Source: Cryobacterium suzukii
Lineage (GTDB): Bacteria; Actinomycetota; Actinomycetes; Actinomycetales; Microbacteriaceae
Length of the DNA stretch: 64,000 nt
Reading direction: 5' to 3'
Assembly (NCBI RefSeq): GCF_004403185.1
Contig: NZ_SOHJ01000001.1
Span: forward strand, 64,038 to 128,037
The position numbers and the translations under genes are program-made. Each line of letters opens with the position of its first letter. The first letter of the stretch is position 1. Shown in pieces: positions 44,811 to 52,922 of this stretch. The notes beneath the pieces are model-generated. The model saw nothing but the letters and a program-made list of their open reading frames with translations, did not search any database and was not told the origin of the DNA.

Positions 44811-45461
44811 ATGGACATGACGCACACGACCGGCGCGGCCGAGGACTACCTCAAGACCATCTATGCCCACACCGAGTGGCAGTCCGACCTGATCACTCCC
44901 TCGGCGCTCGCCGTGCGCCTGGGGGTGGCACCGTCATCCGTTACGGAAATGGTCAAGAAGCTCGCCGCAAGCGGCCTCATCACGCACGTTCCCTATGGTC
45001 CGCTGACGCTGACGGATGCCGGCCGGCTGCGCGCGACCGCCGTCGTGCGGCGGCATCGCCTGATCGAGACCTGGTTGGTCGGCGAGATGGGCTACGACTG
45101 GGACCAAGTGCACGACGAGGCCGAGATTCTCGAGCACTCCATCTCGGACCGGTTGCTCGCGGCGATCAATGCGCGGCTCGGGTTTCCGGCGCACGATCCG
45201 CACGGCGACCCGATTCCGTCCGCCGACGGAACCGTGTTGCGGCAGCAATCGGTGCTGCTGGCCGACGCCCCGGTCGGGCATGTGGGAACCGTGCTACGCA
45301 TCAGCGACCGCGACCCGATCGTGCTCCGGGAGCTCGCGGCCGACCTGATCGGCCCCGGCACCGAGTTCACCCTGGCGGCGCCGCTGACCATCGTATTAGC
45401 GGATGGCCAGAGCCGGCTGGTCACGCCGGCGGCGGCCGCGTCGATCTGGGTGACGGCCTGA
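44811..45461 (+). CDS. mntR: DtxR/MntR-family metal-dependent repressor
   Basis: A 216-residue regulator. The N-terminal winged helix is EDYLKTIYAHTEW ... TPSALAVRLGVAPSSVTEMVKKLAASGLI. The dimerisation domain has the metal ligands in VRRHRLIETWLV, WDQVHDEAEILEHSIS and HDPHGDPIP, and the C-terminal FeoA/SH3-like domain ends LADGQSRLVTPAAAASIWVTA. Co-transcribed with mntH, which it probably represses when manganese is sufficient. Confidence 0.92.
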   Translation: MDMTHTTGAAEDYLKTIYAHTEWQSDLITPSALAVRLGVAPSSVTEMVKKLAASGLITHVPYGPLTLTDAGRLRATAVVRRHRLIETWLVGEMGYDWDQVHDEAEILEHSISDRLLAAINARLGFPAHDPHGDPIPSADGTVLRQQSVLLADAPVGHVGTVLRISDRDPIVLRELAADLIGPGTEFTLAAPLTIVLADGQSRLVTPAAAASIWVTA

Positions 45462-45518
45462 CGCCTGGCGGCTCCATGACACATTTCACGCTGTCGAACG
45501 GCTGACAGCGGCAGGTTA

Positions 45519-45567
45519 AATGGGGCTTTCATGCAAATAGTTGCTCGTTTCTGCCCCATTATTTGCA
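45519..45567 (+). other. Interleaved inverted repeats, possible pseudoknot
   Basis: AATGGGGC (45519-45526) pairs with GCCCCATT (45553-45560), and TGCAAATA (45532-45539) pairs with TATTTGCA (45560-45567). The order A-B-A'-B' gives two eight-base stems in pseudoknot topology, or two mutually exclusive hairpins. It lies just after the mntR stop in a 235-bp gene-free stretch. It could be an RNA structure or overlapping protein-binding sites. Confidence 0.35.
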
Positions 45568-45599
45568 GCGAGAGTGAGAAAACTGAAGACCTCACGCAA

Positions 45600-45648
45600 A
45601 TTACTCTGGGATGTCGTGCTGCACGTGCTCGTCTTCACCGGCGCCTGA
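45600..45648 (+). pseudogene. 3'-terminal remnant of a second mntH
   Basis: The last 36 bases (45613-45648) match the final bases of mntH (to TGA 44795-44797) with four mismatches and encode VVLHVLVFTGA against VVLLVLVFTGA, including the stop. Weaker similarity extends to 45600. Nothing of the rest of the gene is left. With the mntR remnant at 49391-49501 it marks a lost second mntH-mntR pair. Confidence 0.7.
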
Positions 45649-45696
45649 GCACAGAATCGCCGAGCCCGCCCAGAACGAGCGGGCCCAGCGACTACC

Positions 45697-48600
45697 TTAA
45701 AACGAGGTCGAGCCGTCGTCGTCGTCACGCTGGCGGCGGCGACGACCGATCAGGAACCACCAGAACGCGAACGCTACGAGAATCAGCAGCAGGCTGCCGC
45801 CGGCGATGGTGCTGGTCTGCGCCCAGTTCGTGAGGCTCATCCAGCCGGTATTGGCCTCGGCGCTCGTGTCGACGTCGTCTGACTCGGCAGTGCCCGACGC
45901 CGAACCATCGTCCGTGTCCGTGACGCTGGAGCCACCGGTCACCACGAGCTCGCCAGCCTCCGTCGGCTCCACAGTCTCGGTTACGCCGAAGGCGCTGAGC
46001 ACCTGATCGCGGCGGGCGGCGGCTACGGAGCCGCTGACCGTCACGGTGTCGGCGGCCATGCCATCGGCACCCGTCTCACCGACAGTCGCAACGGGCACCG
46101 TGAGCACAACCGTCGCCGACAAAGCGCTGCCTCCGACACCGTTGATGGCGGTCACCCGAAAGTCGTAACTCGCGCCGAGCACGAGGCCCGCAACGACGCA
46201 GCTTCGGGCCGGGGCCGCCACCGTGCAACCGAGGCCGCTGGCGGCATCGAACACCCGGTAGCCGGTGATCGACGTGCCACCGTTCGCCGGCGCGGTCCAT
46301 GAGACGGTCGCCGAGGCACCCTTCGCGACAATGGTGATGTTGTCTGGCACACCCGGCACGGTGGCCGCCACGAAAACGGATGCCGACGGCACGCTGGCCA
46401 GGCTCGCCGCGTAAGCGCTGATCGCAACCACGTCGAACGTGACGTTGGCGGTGAAGGGTGCCCGGTCGGTCAGGCCGGTGATCGTGCAACTCGTCGCCGG
46501 GGCGTCGGCAATGCACGTCTGGGCGCCGGGCGAGGCGGTCACCAGGTACCTCGACGTGCCAGCCAGTTCGGTCGGTGCGGTCCAGCTCACGGTGGCTGTT
46601 CCGGCGCCGGCGACGGCGGTCACCGCGGTGGGCATTGACGGTGCCGCGTGTACGGCGAGACTGAACTCACTCGTGCTCTGAAGCGGGCTGAGGCTTCCTT
46701 TGGTGGCGGTCAGTAGAACGGGATAGTCGCCAGCCAGACCGCCTCCGGTCACCGAGACGGCGCCAGCCAAGGCGGCCTTGATGGCCTCGGAGGGGCCGGA
46801 GAGAGTGAGGTCGGAGGTGCCATTGCCGGTCACCGCCACGGTCGGGTCGTCGTCCCAGTACCCGTCCTCGTCGGCATCGAGAATGGCGAACGTCACGGCA
46901 CCACCTGCCTGGTACAGGCGGGCGGTGGCGTAGGACTCCGATTTGAAGGCCGTAGGGTCGACCATGATCGGCAGGCCGCTCGGCCGCCCGATCAGGGCGC
47001 TGGGGGTGGTGTCGCTCGGCCCGGCGAGGCCGGCGAAGGCCATCCCCGCGGGCGAATCGGTGCCTGCGGCGACGGCATTACGTGCCACGACCTGAAATCC
47101 GTAGAGGGTGCCGGACACGAGGCCCTCAATAACGCAGCTCGTGGCGGGGGCCCATGCCGTACAGCCGAGGCCGCTCCCAGCGTCGAACACCGTGTAGCCG
47201 GTGATCGGCGTTCCGCCGTTTTCTGTAGGCGCAGCCCACGCCACGGTAGCCGAGTCGCCCCGCTGAAGCACGGTCACGTTGCTGGGAATGCCGGGTGCCG
47301 TCTGGGTGATGAAGGTGCCGGTTCCGATGGCAGATTTGGCGGTGCTGACCTCGTTGGGCATACCGCCGAACTCGATCAGGGCCGTCTGGACCGCGCTGTT
47401 TCCGCCGTGGAAGTCGTTCCACAGGCCGAGAGCGGTGTTGTAGTTGGTGGCAGCGTAGTGCTCGCTTGGGTTGTTATTCGGTTCGCCGGTTTGCCAACTG
47501 GAGAAACTCCCATCCACCGCGGATCCGTTAAAGACACCTTCCCAGAACTGGGTGCCCGCCTCTGGTCCGCGCACCCAGTACCAGTTGCCCTCGGCGGCTT
47601 GGCCGCTGGTCTGGCTGGTGTACTGAACGTCAGAATTCTGGTTGATGTACGTGTCCTGGTCTGAAGCGCCGAGCCAGGCGTTCGCGGCATTGGTGTAGGT
47701 GGCCGTGAAGGCGTTCTCGGCCGCACTCGTGATGGTGGCGAGGTAGCCTTTCATGCCGTAGGACGTCTGGCTGGTGGCGTAGTTATCCGCAGCAGCCCAC
47801 GTGAGGGCGCCACCAAGATTGTAGGCCGCGTAGTAATGCCCGTTGTCGGGGTTATAAAACGCATTCTCGACCTTCTCCGAGACCGAGACGCTCACGTCGA
47901 AGGTCTGGGCCGCGCCCGCCGGAGCATTCCACACCAGGTATTGGTCGAGCACCGCGGTCACCACGCTCTGACTACCCGAGAAACCCAGGGATGGCGTGTC
48001 GGTGAAACTGAGGTAACCGGTTTCCAGGGTCAGACCGGTGGTGTTGGTGACCGAGAGGGTGCCGGCATTTGCTGGGAGAGAAATAGTGGCGACGAGTTTC
48101 GGGCTGGGTACGGTGCCGAAACGCTGCAGCTGCACCGAGAATGGCACGGTGGTCGCCGTTGCCGAGGGCGTCGTGAGGGCGCCCTCCACGAAGGCGCTAC
48201 CCGAGCCGGTGCCGACCGCGAGGGGCATGCTGGCCGTCAGTGTTCCGGTCGCCGAGGCCGACACGGCCGTGCTCTGCTGGTTCGGACCTCCGAATTCGAC
48301 GAGGTATGCCTTGACCTCAGGCCAGTTGATGGGCAAGTCGTTCCAGCGCCCCAAAACGCCGTCGTAGTTGGTGTTGGCATAGTGTTCCCCGCCGTTGGCG
48401 TTATTCGGTTCGCCCAGGCGCCAGCTGGAGAACTGTCCCGCTGCCGGTGAGCCCTCCATACCGCCGTTCCAGAAGCGGGTCCCGGCCTCTGGGCCGGTCT
48501 CCCACTGCCACTGTCCTTCGACCGTGGCATCGGTGGCGCCGATCCAGAGGTTCGCACCGTTAATATTGTTCTTCGAGAACAGGTTCTCTTGCTTGCTGGT

Positions 48601-49230
48601 CAGCGTCGCGAGATAGCCGGTGAGGCCAAACTGAGTGGATGCTGCGGCTTTTTCGCTCGCAGCGGTCCAAGAAATCGCGGCCGACTCGGTGACCGCCTGG
48701 TAGTAGTGACCGTTGGCGGCGTTGAAGAACGTACCTTCCTTGTATTCGGTCACGGTCACGTCGAGTTCGATCGGGGCGCCAGACAGCGGTGCCGTCCAGG
48801 TCACGTTCGAGGCGAGTACTTGCGTGACCGATTCCGTCGTGCCGTGGAACGCGATGGATTGCACGCCAGACCACGCGGTGTAACCAAATTCGAGGGTGAC
48901 CCCCGAGGCGCCCGGATCAATGCCGAGCGATCCGCCGTCCAACGGCAGACTGACCACGGCGACAAGGTTGGCGGTCGCTACAGCGTCAATCCCGCTGAGC
49001 ACTACAGGCACCGACACCGGGTTCTGGCCCGTGACAATGCCGTCGGTGACGCCAGCTCCGATTGCCGGGCCGACCGTGATAGACGGCGCGGCGACTGCGT
49101 GCGCTGGCAAGCCGAGCACCACAACGGGCAAAAAGACCAGGGCCACGATGACCGCCATAGCGGTTGCGAGCCGGCGGGTACGCCCCCAGCAAGTGGCGCG
49201 GTCAAACGTCTGCGTGGTGTGTGGCACCAT
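45697..49230 (-). CDS. Large surface protein with two C-type lectin and three fibronectin type III domains
   Basis: A 1177-residue exported protein. The signal peptide is RRLATAMAVIVALVFLPVVVLG, ending near AHA. Two homologous units follow, each a beta-rich segment plus a C-type-lectin-like domain: HYYQAVTESAAISW ... LWIGATD ... RLGEPNNANGGEHY (about 165-315) and HYYAAYNLGGALTW ... WLGASDQD ... QTGEPNNNPSEHY (about 455-620). Fibronectin III modules start near 643, 865 and 957 (TVAWAAPTENGG, TVSWTAPTELAG, TVSWTAPANGG). The C terminus has a helix (IAGGSLLLILVAFAFWWFLI) then RRRRQRDDDD, with no sortase LPxTG. The EPN motifs suggest calcium/sugar binding. It is flanked by mnt remnants and is likely an adhesin (inference). 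Confidence 0.88.
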   Translation of the reverse strand: MVPHTTQTFDRATCWGRTRRLATAMAVIVALVFLPVVVLGLPAHAVAAPSITVGPAIGAGVTDGIVTGQNPVSVPVVLSGIDAVATANLVAVVSLPLDGGSLGIDPGASGVTLEFGYTAWSGVQSIAFHGTTESVTQVLASNVTWTAPLSGAPIELDVTVTEYKEGTFFNAANGHYYQAVTESAAISWTAASEKAAASTQFGLTGYLATLTSKQENLFSKNNINGANLWIGATDATVEGQWQWETGPEAGTRFWNGGMEGSPAAGQFSSWRLGEPNNANGGEHYANTNYDGVLGRWNDLPINWPEVKAYLVEFGGPNQQSTAVSASATGTLTASMPLAVGTGSGSAFVEGALTTPSATATTVPFSVQLQRFGTVPSPKLVATISLPANAGTLSVTNTTGLTLETGYLSFTDTPSLGFSGSQSVVTAVLDQYLVWNAPAGAAQTFDVSVSVSEKVENAFYNPDNGHYYAAYNLGGALTWAAADNYATSQTSYGMKGYLATITSAAENAFTATYTNAANAWLGASDQDTYINQNSDVQYTSQTSGQAAEGNWYWVRGPEAGTQFWEGVFNGSAVDGSFSSWQTGEPNNNPSEHYAATNYNTALGLWNDFHGGNSAVQTALIEFGGMPNEVSTAKSAIGTGTFITQTAPGIPSNVTVLQRGDSATVAWAAPTENGGTPITGYTVFDAGSGLGCTAWAPATSCVIEGLVSGTLYGFQVVARNAVAAGTDSPAGMAFAGLAGPSDTTPSALIGRPSGLPIMVDPTAFKSESYATARLYQAGGAVTFAILDADEDGYWDDDPTVAVTGNGTSDLTLSGPSEAIKAALAGAVSVTGGGLAGDYPVLLTATKGSLSPLQSTSEFSLAVHAAPSMPTAVTAVAGAGTATVSWTAPTELAGTSRYLVTASPGAQTCIADAPATSCTITGLTDRAPFTANVTFDVVAISAYAASLASVPSASVFVAATVPGVPDNITIVAKGASATVSWTAPANGGTSITGYRVFDAASGLGCTVAAPARSCVVAGLVLGASYDFRVTAINGVGGSALSATVVLTVPVATVGETGADGMAADTVTVSGSVAAARRDQVLSAFGVTETVEPTEAGELVVTGGSSVTDTDDGSASGTAESDDVDTSAEANTGWMSLTNWAQTSTIAGGSLLLILVAFAFWWFLIGRRRRQRDDDDGSTSF

Positions 49231-49390
49231 GATTTCCTCTTCTCACACATTCGGGCGCCATAGCCCAAATACCCCAAAGATCAGCATGGCAGTGCCCACG
49301 TGCCCGAATCGTGGTTATGTACACCCAATAAGGGGAGTGGCCCCTCAGGCTGCCGACGATCGCTCGGGTACCCACAGTGATCCTTACTAC

Positions 49391-49501
49391 CTGACAGAGA
49401 TATGACTTCCACAACCGGCGCCGCTGACCATCGTTTTAGCGGATGGCCAGAGCCGACTGGTCACGCCGGCCGCGGCCGTGTCGATCTAGGTGAAGGCCTG
49501 A
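49391..49501 (+). pseudogene. Internally deleted second mntR
   Basis: The segment starts with an mntR-like leader and start (ATG 49402, MTSTTGAA against MTHTTGAA). It then jumps, within the shared GGCGC-GC-GA sequence, to the mntR 3' end, readable as PLTIVLADGQSRLVTPAAA, VSI, TAG, VKA and TGA. About 540 bp of the middle are missing, the join is out of frame, and a TGG has become TAG, so it is non-functional. The 160 bp between it and the lectin gene (49231-49390) contain that gene's promoter region but no clear motif. Confidence 0.75.
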
Positions 49502-50190
49502 GCGGCCTATCCCTGATACTCCCATTGCACTGTCAGCGCGCACAGCTAGTACCGGTGTTACCTCAGTCGTGCGAAAGGCCACCCTGCCCACAGCGCTTGC
49601 TGAGGTCTTCCAGAAGGAACGTGTCATCAGCGGTGACCGCGGTACGACGATAGCCGGTGGGATGCCAACCCGCGCGATCATCCTCATCGATCTGACCGGC
49701 ACATGGCTGATACGAAACGGCGCCGAGGCCAGCCTGGCCATGGGGCCTAAGCGACACACCCAAAACAGGGCCCAGACCATTGATGAGCAACTCGGCGATA
49801 ATGTTGTCGGTCTCTACCACCTGTCAGCGCTGACCGGCAGCCCGCTCATCACCCTGTTTCAACGCGAAGAAGACGCACTGCCAACTCGGCCAGACTTTCA
49901 TCGTCTCGTCAACGACCCGTTATCGCAACGGCCTGTTGCGAGAGCTCCCACAAGCATTCAATATGGGGTGCGTGGAATGTAGTGCCGACATGGCTAGCCG
50001 AGAAATCAGGGCTGCGTACAGTCAAACTAAAAAAGCAAGAGTCTAAAAGACTCATGCGCTGACCCGGGTTGGTCACCGCTGGCCCGAGCGCGCTGGCGAT
50101 TTCGGGTCACGGCGCGGCATCCGCTTATTTGAGGCGAACCGGGCGGAAACGTTGCGCGGCTAGGCTGGAGTCGACGAGAAGGGACGCCTG
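49502..50190. other. Gene-poor stretch with an unidentified, possibly broken frame
   Basis: About 690 bp without a confident gene. A plus-strand frame from 49569 (RKATLPTALAEVFQKERVIS ...) runs to 49982. Another frame overlapping its end reads RYRNGLLRELPQAFNMG and stops near 50043, so a frameshifted gene is possible, but no family was recognised. A small inverted repeat (GAGTCT and AGACTC with three bases between) lies near 50038-50052. Confidence 0.35.
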
Positions 50191-50991
50191 ATGGCACGAC
50201 GCGACGAAATCGAATGCTGGCTCACCGACATGGACGGTGTGCTCGTACACGAGAATCAGGCCCTCCCGGGGGCGGCCGAGCTGCTGCAGCAATGGACCGA
50301 CGCTGGCACGCCGTTTCTAGTGCTCACCAATAACTCCATCTTTACGCCCCGCGACCTGAGCGCCCGGCTGCGCTCGAGCGGGCTGAACGTGCCCGAGGAC
50401 CGCATCTGGACCTCCGCGCTCGCAACGGCAGACTTTCTGAAGTCTCAGGCCTCCAATGGCACGGCCTTCGTGATCGGCGAGGTCGGCATCACGACCGCGC
50501 TGCACGAAGCCGGGTTCATCATGACCGAGGCTGACCCCGACTATGTAGTGGTCGGCGAGACGCGCAACTACTCGTTCGAGGCGATCACGAAGGCGATTCG
50601 GCTGATCCTCGGCGGAGCGCGGTTCATCGCGACCAATCCGGATGCGACCGGACCGAGCAAGGACGGCCCGATGCCGGCAACCGGCGCGATTTCGGCGCTG
50701 ATCACCAAGGCCACCGGCATGGAGCCCTATGTCGTCGGCAAGCCCAACCCGATGATGTTCCGCTCGGCGATGAACAAGATCGGTGCGCACTCGGAGAACA
50801 CGGGCATGATCGGTGACCGCATGGACACCGACATCGTCGCGGGCATCGAGGCCGGGCTGCACACGATTCTTGTAATGACCGGTATCAGCGACGAGGCCGA
50901 GATCAACCGGTACCCGTTTCGGCCAGACGAGATCGTGGCCGGCGTGCACGAGCTGCTCTCGACCGAGCCGATCGAGAGCGACGAAATCTAG
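50191..50991 (+). CDS. HAD-IIA (NagD-like) phosphatase
   Basis: A 266-residue HAD phosphatase with a type C2 cap. Motif I is CWLTDMDGVLVHEN, motif II LVLTNNS, the Lys of motif III is in VVGKPNPMMF and motif IV is GMIGDRMDTDIVAGIEAG. NagD-like members dephosphorylate small phosphosugars or nucleotides, often as house-cleaning enzymes. GAGAAGGGAC precedes the ATG. Solitary gene. Confidence 0.9.
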   Translation: MARRDEIECWLTDMDGVLVHENQALPGAAELLQQWTDAGTPFLVLTNNSIFTPRDLSARLRSSGLNVPEDRIWTSALATADFLKSQASNGTAFVIGEVGITTALHEAGFIMTEADPDYVVVGETRNYSFEAITKAIRLILGGARFIATNPDATGPSKDGPMPATGAISALITKATGMEPYVVGKPNPMMFRSAMNKIGAHSENTGMIGDRMDTDIVAGIEAGLHTILVMTGISDEAEINRYPFRPDEIVAGVHELLSTEPIESDEI

Positions 50992-51043
50992 GCGCCTCCA
51001 GCCGGTTTGTTTAGCGATCCGTGTGCGTGCGCCGGTGCTGGAA

Positions 51044-51802
51044 TCAGTACACCGTGTATCCACCGTCGGCTACGAGCACCGAGCCGGTGATGAACGACGC
51101 AGCCTCACTCGCGAGGAAGACGACACAGGGTGCGATCTCCTCTGGCAGGGCGAACCGCTGCTGCGGCGCGTCCTCGACCCAGTAGCGCTGAAATTCCGGC
51201 CGGTCGACGGGAGACATGTCCGTTTTCACGTAGCCAGGGGCAACGGCGTTGACCCGAATTCCCAGCGGTGCCCACTCGGCGGCGAGGGAACGGGTCAGGT
51301 GATGCACCGCAGCCTTGGAGGCGTTGTACGCCGGCTGCATCTGCGGGCGGTTCACGATAATGCCCGACATCGAGCCGATGTTGACGATGGCCCCCTTGCC
51401 CTCAGTGCGCATGTGCGCGCCCACCGAGAGGCTCGCCTTCCAGAGCGCACGCACGTTGAGATCCCAGACCGCGGCCCACTCGTCGTCGGTCACGTCGAAC
51501 GCCGGTGCGTGGTAGCAGGTGCCGGCGTTGTTCACCAGAATGTCGATCTTGCCGAGGCCGGCGATGGCCTCCTCGGTCATGCGCGCGACCTGGTCGTCTT
51601 TCGTGATGTCGGCCTGGATCGTGACGAAGTCGTGGCCGGCAGCCGCTGCCTCCACGGCGACGGCAGCGTTGCGCTCCGCGCTGCGCCCGGCGATCGCGAC
51701 GTGTGCGCCGGCCTGGGCCAGCGCGAAGGCGAAGGCCCTACCCAGGCCCTGGTTGCCGCCGGTGACCAGGGCTGTTTTGCCCTCGAGGCTGAATACGTTC
51801 AT
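51044..51802 (-). CDS. SDR family oxidoreductase (gluconate 5-dehydrogenase-like)
   Basis: A 252-residue classical SDR: cofactor motif VTGGNQGLG, NNAG in DILVNNAGT, catalytic Ser in NIGSMSG, and YNASKAAVHHL with Tyr and Lys. The C-terminal GGYTVY closes the fold. ATG 51802 has GGAG upstream; a longer frame to 51907 is rejected. It follows the zinc dehydrogenase by 25 bp, and together they look like a polyol or sugar-acid oxidation unit. Confidence 0.87.
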   Translation of the reverse strand: MNVFSLEGKTALVTGGNQGLGRAFAFALAQAGAHVAIAGRSAERNAAVAVEAAAAGHDFVTIQADITKDDQVARMTEEAIAGLGKIDILVNNAGTCYHAPAFDVTDDEWAAVWDLNVRALWKASLSVGAHMRTEGKGAIVNIGSMSGIIVNRPQMQPAYNASKAAVHHLTRSLAAEWAPLGIRVNAVAPGYVKTDMSPVDRPEFQRYWVEDAPQQRFALPEEIAPCVVFLASEAASFITGSVLVADGGYTVY

Positions 51803-51827
51803 GGTGGTGCTCCGGTTTCTCTCTGGG

Positions 51828-52877
51828 TTAGTTCGGGTAGACGATGGACTTGAGGCTGTCGTCGTTTCGGTCGCTGTCGAGGGCTTCCGCGACGTGCTCG
51901 AGATCAAATTTGCCGGTCACGAGGGAGTCGAGGTCAACCTGTCCGGAGGCGACGAGGTGGATGGCCGTTGGCCAGGTGTCCACGTAACGGAAGATGCCGG
52001 TGACCGTAATTTCCAGGTTCTGAATGTGCGACACCGGCAGAATCATCTCGGGACTCCCGAGCCCCACCAGAACGACCGTGCCGGCCGGTCGTACCGAGCG
52101 GATGCCGCTGTCGACGGCCCGCGCAGACCCGCTCGCGTCGATGAACGCGTTCACGTCGAGGTTGAGTGCTGCCGGGTCTTCGGCCACAGGATCGATGACC
52201 CGGGTGGCGCCGAATTTCAAGGCCCGCTCCCGCTTCGCCGCTATGAGGTCCGAGACAATGATCTCGCTTGCCCCGAAGGCCCGCGCGGTCTGGGCGGTGA
52301 TGATGCCGATCGGACCGGCCCCGGCGATGAGGATCGAAGAGCCCGGAACGATCTGGGCCTTACGGACACTCGCGATGGCAACGGAAAGCGGCTCCAGCAG
52401 GGCAGCGGCCTCAAACGACACCGAGTCGCCAATCGCGTGGGCGAATTCGGTCTGGATCGTCACGTAGCCGCAGAAGGCCCCGTCAATGGGCGGCGTCGCG
52501 TAGAACTCCATCTTCGAGCACAGGTTGTACCGACCGGCACGGCATTCGCGGCACAGGCGGCACGGACGCTGGGGTTCCACGGCCACCCGCTCCCCGATGC
52601 GGGCGGGGTCGACGTCGACTCCGACCCCCACGATGGTGCCGCTGAGCTCATGGCCGAGAACCAGGGGCGCGTCGACGATGAAGTCACCGATTCGGCCTTC
52701 GCGGTAGTAATGCACGTCTGAGCCGCAGACGCCGACCGCGGCGACCTTGACCAGCACCTCGTCGGCATCGACCGTGGGCACGGGGCGCTCCTCAATCGTC
52801 AGCTCCTGTTGTTTCAGCAAAACGCTCGTGCGCATTGTCGTCGGCCGCGTGGGTGAGTTGGTCATAATTGCTCGCAT
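51828..52877 (-). CDS. Zinc-dependent sorbitol/L-iditol dehydrogenase-like enzyme
   Basis: A 349-residue MDR enzyme of the polyol dehydrogenase group. CGSDVHYYREGRIGDF and GHELSG carry the catalytic zinc ligands, RPCRLCRECRAGRYNLC the structural zinc, and AGAGPIG the Rossmann loop. EPLSVAIASVRKA is typical of sorbitol or xylitol dehydrogenases. The exact start is uncertain (ATG at 52877, 52865 or 52835). Co-transcribed with the SDR gene. No sugar transporter is adjacent. Confidence 0.87.
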   Translation of the reverse strand: MRAIMTNSPTRPTTMRTSVLLKQQELTIEERPVPTVDADEVLVKVAAVGVCGSDVHYYREGRIGDFIVDAPLVLGHELSGTIVGVGVDVDPARIGERVAVEPQRPCRLCRECRAGRYNLCSKMEFYATPPIDGAFCGYVTIQTEFAHAIGDSVSFEAAALLEPLSVAIASVRKAQIVPGSSILIAGAGPIGIITAQTARAFGASEIIVSDLIAAKRERALKFGATRVIDPVAEDPAALNLDVNAFIDASGSARAVDSGIRSVRPAGTVVLVGLGSPEMILPVSHIQNLEITVTGIFRYVDTWPTAIHLVASGQVDLDSLVTGKFDLEHVAEALDSDRNDDSLKSIVYPN

Positions 52878-52922
52878 TTCTACACGGAGTGTGGAATGGA
52901 CGTCATTGTCGCTCGACCAGGG

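Noticed and set aside
49231-49390. Possible riboswitch upstream of the lectin gene
   Set aside because: Short GC hairpins are present but no recognisable conserved core of a known class.
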